Part shown: piece after piece, positions 58,937-64,000 of the stretch
Numbering within the stretch: the stretch's first letter is position 1
Layout: every line of letters starts with the position of its first letter
Assembly (NCBI RefSeq): GCF_017876655.1
Contig: NZ_JAGIOK010000001.1
Location: forward strand, 2,542,001-2,606,000
Reading direction: 5' to 3'
From: Microbacterium imperiale
Lineage (GTDB): Bacteria > Actinomycetota > Actinomycetes > Actinomycetales > Microbacteriaceae
Length of the DNA: 64,000 nt
The notes under the pieces: generated by a model
The model's input: the letters and a program-made list of their open reading frames with translations, nothing else
What the model was told of the DNA's origin: nothing
Databases searched by the model: none
Made by a program: the position numbers and the translations under genes

Positions 58937-59740
58937 ATGAGTTCCCCCGACATCCGCCTCATCGCCGTCGACATGGACGGCACGCTCCTCGACGCGTCGG
59001 GACGCATTCCCGACGGCCTGTGGCGCCTGCTGCCGCGGCTGCGCGAACGGGGCATCGCCTTCGCTCCCGCCAGCGGTCGACAGCTCGCGACCCTGCAGCG
59101 ACAGTTCGCGACGGCACCGGTCGAACTCGACTACATCGCCGAGAACGGGGCCTACGTCGTCCGGGACGGTGTCGAGGTCAGCTCGGATGCCGTCGCGCCC
59201 GAGTTCGCGTCGATCGTCATCGACCGGGTTCGCCGACTCGACCACCTCGACGTCGGGCTCGTGGTGTGCGGCAAGCGCTCCGCGTACATCGAGCGCGCCG
59301 ACGACGCGTTTCACGCCGAGGCCGACAAGTACTACGCCCAGCTCGAGGTCGTCGACGACCTGACAGCGGTCGACGACCAGATCCTCAAGCTCGCGATCTT
59401 CGACTTCGCGGTCGCCGAGCACTCGGTGGCGCCCGAGATGCTGGATCTGCGGCAGACGCACCAGGTCGTGGTGTCGGGCCAGCACTGGGTCGACATCATG
59501 AACAGCGGCGTGAACAAGGGCCGTGCCCTGGCACGGCTGCAGGATGCGATGGGGATCGGGTCCGAGCAGACGATGGCGTTCGGCGATTACCTCAACGACC
59601 TCGAGCTGCTGCAGCAGGCCCGCTGGTCGTACGCCATGGCCGAGGCGCATCCGGATGTCGCCGCCGTCGCGCGCTACCGGGCGCCCTCGCACACCGAGGC
59701 CGGGGTGCTGACGGTGATCGAGGAGTTCCTCGCGCGCTGA
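58937..59740 (+). CDS. Cof-type HAD-superfamily phosphatase
   Basis: A 267-residue HAD hydrolase of the Cof/YidA group. Motif I is AVDMDGTLLD with nucleophile D12 and acid D14, motif II lies in FAPASGRQ, and motifs III/IV are NKGRALARLQDA and MAFGDYLNDLELL. The large C2 cap between them (about residues 80-190) is typical of sugar-phosphate and flavin-phosphate phosphatases. The ATG is 6 nt after CAGGAT. The substrate is unknown. Confidence 0.9.
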   Translation: MSSPDIRLIAVDMDGTLLDASGRIPDGLWRLLPRLRERGIAFAPASGRQLATLQRQFATAPVELDYIAENGAYVVRDGVEVSSDAVAPEFASIVIDRVRRLDHLDVGLVVCGKRSAYIERADDAFHAEADKYYAQLEVVDDLTAVDDQILKLAIFDFAVAEHSVAPEMLDLRQTHQVVVSGQHWVDIMNSGVNKGRALARLQDAMGIGSEQTMAFGDYLNDLELLQQARWSYAMAEAHPDVAAVARYRAPSHTEAGVLTVIEEFLAR

Positions 59741-59794
59741 GCGAGCTCGCGCAACCCCTGCCCGCCCGCATCCCGAGCGGCGTAGCGTGTGGGC

Positions 59795-60625
59795 ATGGTC
59801 ACGATCCCCACGGTCACGCTCAACGACGGCACCGATTTCCCCGAGCTCGGGCTCGGCACGTACAACCTGCGCGGCGCCGAGGGCGTCGATGCGATGGTCG
59901 CCGCGATCGACGCCGGCTACCGGCTGCTCGATTCGGCGGTCACCTACCAGAACGAGACCGAGGTCGGCGAGGCCGTGCGGCGCAGCGGCATCCGGGACGA
60001 GCTGATCATCACCACGAAGGTGCCCGGGCGCGACCACGGATTCGACGAGACGATCCGCAGCGCCGAGGGGTCGCTGTCGCGACTGGGCGTGGACCGCATC
60101 GACCTGTACCTGGTCCACTGGCCCAACCCCGCGCAGGGAAAGTACGTCGACACCTACCGGGCCATGCTCGCGCTGCGCGACGAGGGTCAGGTGTGCTCGG
60201 TGGGCGTGTCGAACTTCACCGAGCCGATGCTCGCGCGCCTGATCGACGAGACCGGGGTCGCGCCCGCGGTGAACCAGGTCGAGATGCACCCCTACTTCCC
60301 GCAGGCCGGTCTGCGGGCCTTCCACGCGGCGAACGGCATCCGCACCGAGAGCTGGAGCCCGCTCGCCCGCCGCAGCGAGCTGCTGGCCGAGCCGGTGATC
60401 GCCGACATCGCCGCAGCTCACGGCGTCACGGGCACGCAGGTGGTGCTGCGCTGGCACACCCTGCTGTCGTCGACGCCGATCCCGAAGTCCGCCGACCCCG
60501 CGCGCCAGCGCCAGAACGCCGACGTGTTCGATTTCGTGCTGACCGGCGAAGAGATCGCCGCCATCTCGGCGCTCGAGCGCGGCCGCCTGTGGGACGGTGA
60601 CCCCGACACCCACGAGGAGATGTGA
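59795..60625 (+). CDS. Aldo/keto reductase
   Basis: A 276-residue NADPH-dependent reductase. The catalytic residues are in DAGYRLLDSAVTYQNE (Asp, Tyr), IITTKVPG (Lys) and LYLVHWP (His). The cofactor loop is SSTPIPKSADPARQRQN near the C terminus. The ATG lies exactly 6 nt after TAGCGT (59783-59788), which decides the start over an upstream in-frame ATG at 59789. It probably reduces small aldehydes or ketones such as diketogluconate-like compounds; the exact substrate is unknown. Confidence 0.92.
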   Translation: MVTIPTVTLNDGTDFPELGLGTYNLRGAEGVDAMVAAIDAGYRLLDSAVTYQNETEVGEAVRRSGIRDELIITTKVPGRDHGFDETIRSAEGSLSRLGVDRIDLYLVHWPNPAQGKYVDTYRAMLALRDEGQVCSVGVSNFTEPMLARLIDETGVAPAVNQVEMHPYFPQAGLRAFHAANGIRTESWSPLARRSELLAEPVIADIAAAHGVTGTQVVLRWHTLLSSTPIPKSADPARQRQNADVFDFVLTGEEIAAISALERGRLWDGDPDTHEEM

Positions 60626-60650
60626 TCGGAGCGGCCGATAGCGTGGAGGC

Positions 60651-62714
60651 ATGACGACGACGCCGTTCGCATCCCTCGACGACTACTACGCTCTTCCCCG
60701 CATCGACGCGGCGGTCACCTCGCCCGATGGTGCGCGGGTCGTGCTGACGGTCGCGACCCTGACGAAGGACCGCACCGGATACGAGCGCTCGCTGTGGGTC
60801 GTCCCCGCCGACGGCACCGGAGCGCCGCGGCGTCTCACGCGGTCGACGACCGGCGAATCGGGAGCGGTGTTCACGTCGACCGGCGACCTGCTGTTCGTCT
60901 CGGCCCGCCCCGACAACGCCGCCGACGACGACGCCCCCGCGCAGCTGTGGCTGCTTCCCGCGGCCGGCGGCGAGGCCCGCCCGGTGACCCGGCTGGCCGG
61001 GGGAGTCGCCGGCGTGGCGACCGCCGCGGACTCCGACCGCATCGTCGTCGCGTCGTCGCTGCTGCCCGAGGCCACGACGATCGAGGCCGACGCCCGGCTG
61101 CGCGCCGAGCGGAAGAAGCTGAAGGTCACGGCGATCGTCCACGACACCTACCCGGTGCGGTACTGGGACCACGACCTCGGCCCGCACGAGCCGGCGCTGC
61201 TGTCGCTGGACCTGCGCGACCTCGCCGAGGCGCCCGCGGTCGTCGCCACCGCCGATGAAGCCGTCGAGGCCGTGTCGACGGGAGAGTCGGATGTCGCCGA
61301 CGAGCCGTACCCGGCCGGTCTGCCGCGCCCCCGCATCCTGGTGCGCGGACGGGCGGCGTCCGCGGCGGGCATGGCGCTCACCCCCGACGGCGCGACCCTC
61401 GTCGTCGCGCTGCGCGAGCCGCAGGGACGCGACGCCCGCTTCCGTCTCGTCGCGATCGACACCGCCACGGCCGCCCAGCGCATCGTGCGCGACGAGGTCG
61501 ATGTCGACCTCGAGACGCCCGTCGTCAGCCACGACGGCGCCCACGTCGCCTATGTCCGCACCGAGAAGTCGACTCCCGCGGGACCGGCCGACCAGGAGCT
61601 GTGGATCGACGCCCTCGACGGCTCCGACCCGCGACGCCTCGCCGCAGGCTGGGACCGCTGGCCCAGCAGCATCCGCTTCGCCCACGACGACGCGTCGCTC
61701 ATCGTGACGGCCGATCACGACGGTCGCGGGCCGGTGTTCCGGGTGCCGGTGAACGGCGACCCGGTCGAGCAGCTCACGACCGACGACTTCGCGTACACGA
61801 ATGTCGAGACGATCGCCGGGTCGAGCGATCTGACCGCGCTGCGCTCGAACTGGATGACGCCGCCGCATCCGGTGCGCGTCTCCGCGTCGGGCGTGACGCC
61901 CCTCGCGAGCCCCGCGCCGCTGCCCGCCACCGCGGCCGACATGGTCGAGGTCGAGACCACCGCCGACGACGGCGCTCGGGTGCGCGGCTGGCTCGTCCTG
62001 CCCGAGGGAGCGGATGCCGCCGCCCCCGCGCCGCTGCTGCTGTGGGTCCATGGTGGTCCGCTCAACAGCTGGAACGCCTGGAGCTGGCGGTGGAGCCCGC
62101 AGCTGGCCGCCGCCCGCGGCTACGCCGTGCTGCTGCCGGACCCCGCCCTGTCGACCGGCTACGGCCTCGACTTCATCGCTCGGGGATGGAACGCCTGGGG
62201 CGGCGCGCCGTACACCGATCTCATGGCGCTGACGGATGCCGTCGTCGCTCGCGACGACATCGACCAGACCCGCACGGCGGCGATGGGCGGCTCGTTCGGC
62301 GGCTACATGGCCAACTGGATCGCCGGGCACACCGACCGGTTCGACGCCATCGTGACCCACGCGAGCCTGTGGGCGTTCGACCAGTTCGCCGGAACGACCG
62401 ACTTCGCGCCGTACTGGCAGAGCATCTTCACGCCCGAGGGTGCGATCGAGAACTCGCCGCACCGGTTCGTCCGCGACATCCGCACGCCCATGCTCGTGAT
62501 CCACGGCGATCGCGACTACCGCGTGCCGATCGGCGAAGGCCTGCGCCTGTGGGCCGACCTCAACGAGCACCACGCCGCCGCGGACGGCACGAGCCCGCAC
62601 CGGTTCCTGTACTACCCCGACGAGAACCACTGGATCCTCTCGCCCCAGAACGCCCGCGTCTGGTACGAGACGGTGTTCACGTTCCTCGAGGAGAACCTGC
62701 CCGCGAACCCGTAG
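60651..62714 (+). CDS. S9-family prolyl oligopeptidase-like peptidase
   Basis: A 687-residue serine peptidase. Residues about 1-410 form an irregular beta-propeller (for example SLDLRDLAEAPAVVATADEA, HDGAHVAYVRTEKS, and SIRFAHDDASLIVTADHDG). The C-terminal alpha/beta hydrolase has HGGPLNSWNAWSWRW (oxyanion region), nucleophile Ser548 in MGGSFGGYMANW, Asp near 620 in HGDRDYRVP and His near 660 in PDENHWI. The layout is that of acylaminoacyl or dipeptidyl peptidases. The ATG is exactly 6 nt after TAGCGT (60639-60644), 25 nt after the aldo/keto reductase. No signal peptide. Confidence 0.93.
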   Translation: MTTTPFASLDDYYALPRIDAAVTSPDGARVVLTVATLTKDRTGYERSLWVVPADGTGAPRRLTRSTTGESGAVFTSTGDLLFVSARPDNAADDDAPAQLWLLPAAGGEARPVTRLAGGVAGVATAADSDRIVVASSLLPEATTIEADARLRAERKKLKVTAIVHDTYPVRYWDHDLGPHEPALLSLDLRDLAEAPAVVATADEAVEAVSTGESDVADEPYPAGLPRPRILVRGRAASAAGMALTPDGATLVVALREPQGRDARFRLVAIDTATAAQRIVRDEVDVDLETPVVSHDGAHVAYVRTEKSTPAGPADQELWIDALDGSDPRRLAAGWDRWPSSIRFAHDDASLIVTADHDGRGPVFRVPVNGDPVEQLTTDDFAYTNVETIAGSSDLTALRSNWMTPPHPVRVSASGVTPLASPAPLPATAADMVEVETTADDGARVRGWLVLPEGADAAAPAPLLLWVHGGPLNSWNAWSWRWSPQLAAARGYAVLLPDPALSTGYGLDFIARGWNAWGGAPYTDLMALTDAVVARDDIDQTRTAAMGGSFGGYMANWIAGHTDRFDAIVTHASLWAFDQFAGTTDFAPYWQSIFTPEGAIENSPHRFVRDIRTPMLVIHGDRDYRVPIGEGLRLWADLNEHHAAADGTSPHRFLYYPDENHWILSPQNARVWYETVFTFLEENLPANP

Positions 62715-62742
62715 CCGGGCGGCGTCGGAGCTGCGCGGCGTC

Positions 62743-62776
62743 GGAGGCGGGGTTGCGGGGGAGGCGGGGTTGCGGG
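62743..62776. repeat. 17-bp tandem duplication
   Basis: GGAGGCGGGGTTGCGGG occurs twice without a gap (62743-62759 and 62760-62776) in the intergenic space just before the iron box. It is probably a replication slippage product. Confidence 0.8.
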
Positions 62777-62788
62777 GAAGCCTGGTAG

Positions 62789-62807
62789 GAAGGTTAGGCT
62801 TACCTAT
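62789..62807. promoter_or_regulatory. DtxR/IdeR-type iron box
   Basis: The 19-bp stretch at 62789-62807, with core AGGTTAGGCTTACCTA, matches the DtxR/IdeR consensus (TTAGGTTAGGC-TAACCTAA style) at 15 of 19 positions. It also contains TAGGCT (62795-62800), a possible -10 box. Iron-loaded repressor bound here would shut off the following siderophore-uptake genes. Confidence 0.8.
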
Positions 62808-62865
62808 GCAGGATGCCCCCGCGTCGGCATCCGCTCCACTCGCACCGCACCAGGAGATACGTCAC

Positions 62866-63855
62866 GTGACCCACCCGCTCGCCCGCACCCGTCGTCCCGC
62901 CCTCGTCTCGATCGCCCTCGTGGCAGCCCTCGGGCTGGCCGGATGCGCCTCGACCCCGAGCCCCGCCGCGGAGCAGGCCGCGGCCGCACCCACGACCGTC
63001 ACCGTGACCGACAACCACGGTGAGATCGAGGTGCCGGTCGCGCCCGAGCGCGTCGTCGCCCTCGACAACACCACCTTCCAGACGCTGAGCGACTGGGACA
63101 TCGAGCTCGTGGCCGCCCCCAAGCCGCTGATGTACGACCTCTGGCCCAACCTCTCGGGGGGCGACGACGTGCTGGATGTGGGACTGCACCGCGAGCCCGA
63201 CCTCGAGGCGGTCATCTCGGCGCAGCCCGACCTCATCGTCGGCGGATACCGGTTCCGCGAGATCTACGACGACCTGAAGTCCATCCAGCCCGCGACCATC
63301 GAGACGAGCCCGCGCGACGGCGAGGAGCAGATCGCCGAGCTCAAGCGGCAGGTCGAGATCCTGGGTCAGGTCTTCGACCGCGAAGAGGATGCCGCCGAGC
63401 TGGCCGACGCGCTCGACCGGGCCGTCGCCGACGCGAAGGCCGCGTACAACGGCACCGACACCGTCGTGGGTCTCATCACCTCGGGCGGGAAGATCGCCTT
63501 CGCAGCCCCCGGTGAGGGCCGCGGCGTCGGGGCGGTGTTCCCGACCCTGGGTCTGGTTCCCGGCATCGATCGCGGTGCGGAGAACGCGTCGCACGGCGAC
63601 GACATCAGCGTCGAGGCCATCGCCGCAGCCAACCCCGAGTGGCTCATCGTGCTCGACCGCGACGCGATGTTCGGCGAGGACGGCTACGTCGCGGCGAAGG
63701 AGCTCGTCGAAGGCTCCGAGGCGCTGAAGAACGTGCCCGCCGTTCAGAAGGGTCAGGTCGTCTACCTCGACCCGAGCTTCTACCTCGACGAGGGCATCCA
63801 GGCTTACACCCAGCTGTACACCGACATCGCGACGGCCTTCGCCGCCGCCGACTGA
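62866..63855 (+). CDS. Iron-siderophore ABC transporter substrate-binding lipoprotein
   Basis: A 329-residue FepB/FhuD-type binding protein. The signal (SIALVAALGLAGC) ends with a lipobox Cys near residue 25. The Fe-B12 periplasmic-binding domain follows with VAPERVVALDNTTFQTLSDW, LEAVISAQPDLIVGGYRF, and EAIAAANPEWLIVLDRDAMF. The GTG at 62866 is chosen because AGGAGA (62852-62857) is a proper ribosome site; an in-frame ATG at 62806 lies within the iron box. The message would carry a leader of about 60 nt. It precedes a permease gene. Confidence 0.9.
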   Translation: MTHPLARTRRPALVSIALVAALGLAGCASTPSPAAEQAAAAPTTVTVTDNHGEIEVPVAPERVVALDNTTFQTLSDWDIELVAAPKPLMYDLWPNLSGGDDVLDVGLHREPDLEAVISAQPDLIVGGYRFREIYDDLKSIQPATIETSPRDGEEQIAELKRQVEILGQVFDREEDAAELADALDRAVADAKAAYNGTDTVVGLITSGGKIAFAAPGEGRGVGAVFPTLGLVPGIDRGAENASHGDDISVEAIAAANPEWLIVLDRDAMFGEDGYVAAKELVEGSEALKNVPAVQKGQVVYLDPSFYLDEGIQAYTQLYTDIATAFAAAD

Positions 63856-63861
63856 TCACCC

Positions 63862-63894
63862 GCGGTGCCCCGGCCGCTAGCGCCGGGGCACCGC
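63862..63894 (+). terminator. Intercistronic hairpin between binding protein and permease
   Basis: GCGGTGCCCCGG (63862-63873) pairs perfectly with CCGGGGCACCGC (63883-63894). It lies 7 nt after the binding-protein stop and 8 nt before the permease start. Such hairpins often stabilise the binding-protein mRNA or cut read-through into the permease, giving more binding protein than permease. Confidence 0.6.
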
Positions 63895-63902
63895 GCCGCG
63901 TC

Positions 63903-64000
63903 ATGACGACCCTCACCGCTCCTTCCCGCCTTCGGCAGCGCCTCGCGCTTCCGGCCGCGGCGCTCGCCGTCGTCGCTCTCGTCGTGTGCTCGCTCTTCGT
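63903..64000 (+). CDS. FecCD-type iron ABC permease (5' part)
   Basis: Only the first 32 codons are inside the window. The sequence begins with a short basic N terminus (TTLTAPSRLRQRL) followed by a hydrophobic first membrane segment (ALPAAALAVVALVVCSLF). Its place directly after an iron-siderophore binding protein makes a BtuC/FecCD permease the best reading. The rest lies beyond the right edge, so the family assignment rests on context. Confidence 0.6.
   Translation, partial: MTTLTAPSRLRQRLALPAAALAVVALVVCSLF

Noticed and set aside
1..64000. Prophage, insertion sequence, CRISPR array, toxin-antitoxin or biosynthetic gene cluster.
   Set aside because: No integrase, transposase, terminal inverted repeats, spacer array, Cas gene, NRPS or PKS gene was seen. 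The DUF222/HNH gene is the only hint of mobile DNA.

Overview
The window is chromosomal DNA from a high-GC actinobacterium, most likely Microbacterium or a close relative in the Microbacteriaceae (inference). The reasons are pervasive GC-rich codon use, a DUF7882-type small protein, an aztABCD-type zinc importer next to pgi, a DtxR/IdeR-type iron box, a CIRCE plus HspR-type element before hsp20, an APF-type cell-wall protein, and many genes with a -10 hexamer exactly 6 nt before the start codon, i.e. leaderless mRNAs. No CRISPR array, insertion sequence, prophage or rRNA was seen. One tRNA gene, tRNA-Arg(ACG), is present.

Layout. 1-3.8 kb: end of a CrtI-like oxidoreductase, a MarR regulator, small hypotheticals, a Gfo/Idh/MocA dehydrogenase and a CinA-type amidohydrolase. 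3.9-7 kb: a TetR regulator and an MMPL exporter with a 25-bp palindromic operator between them. 7-15.1 kb: a sulfur block with a luciferase-like flavin monooxygenase coupled to a sulfhydrylase, a rhodanese, a flavin reductase, a second sulfhydrylase, then a short CBS/cysteine-synthase-type enzyme overlapping a cystathionine lyase/synthase. The last two genes lie behind a leaderless mini-ORF rich in cysteine codons, a candidate cysteine attenuator. 15.1-17.4 kb: DUF1992, FUSC membrane protein and a PadR regulator with its operator.

17.6-25.4 kb: a secreted Asn/Gly-repeat protein, a LacI-controlled arabinose operon (kinase, araA, mutarotase, no araD), two small membrane proteins and a conserved hypothetical. 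25.5-32 kb: tRNA-Arg, an alditol-oxidase-like flavoenzyme, a second FUSC-like protein, serine deaminase, heat-shock-controlled hsp20, a DUF222/HNH protein and a MarR regulator. 32-38 kb: DUF2207, DUF5996, a CaCA antiporter and an amidohydrolase. 38-46.7 kb: an APF-type wall protein, luxS, a PepSY protein, a GntR-type operator before a fused PTS permease, and a thioredoxin-reductase-like/methyltransferase fusion divergent from an XRE-cupin regulator.

46.7-53.5 kb: pgi and a zinc-acquisition locus with two AztD-like lipoproteins around a Zur-like box. 53.5-64 kb: membrane proteins, a three-gene overlapping operon (histidine kinase, response regulator, DUF4097), a HAD phosphatase, an aldo/keto reductase, an S9 peptidase and the start of an iron-siderophore ABC importer.

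How the genes work together: the 7-15 kb block could release sulfur from organic compounds and pass it through sulfhydrylation and transsulfuration, and luxS at 39.5 kb belongs to the same methionine cycle. Zinc and iron import each carry their own metal-repressor box. The least explained signals are the cysteine-rich leader at 12.8 kb and a direct repeat (ATAACG-N5-ATAACG) shared by two intergenic regions at 34.2 and 55.9 kb.
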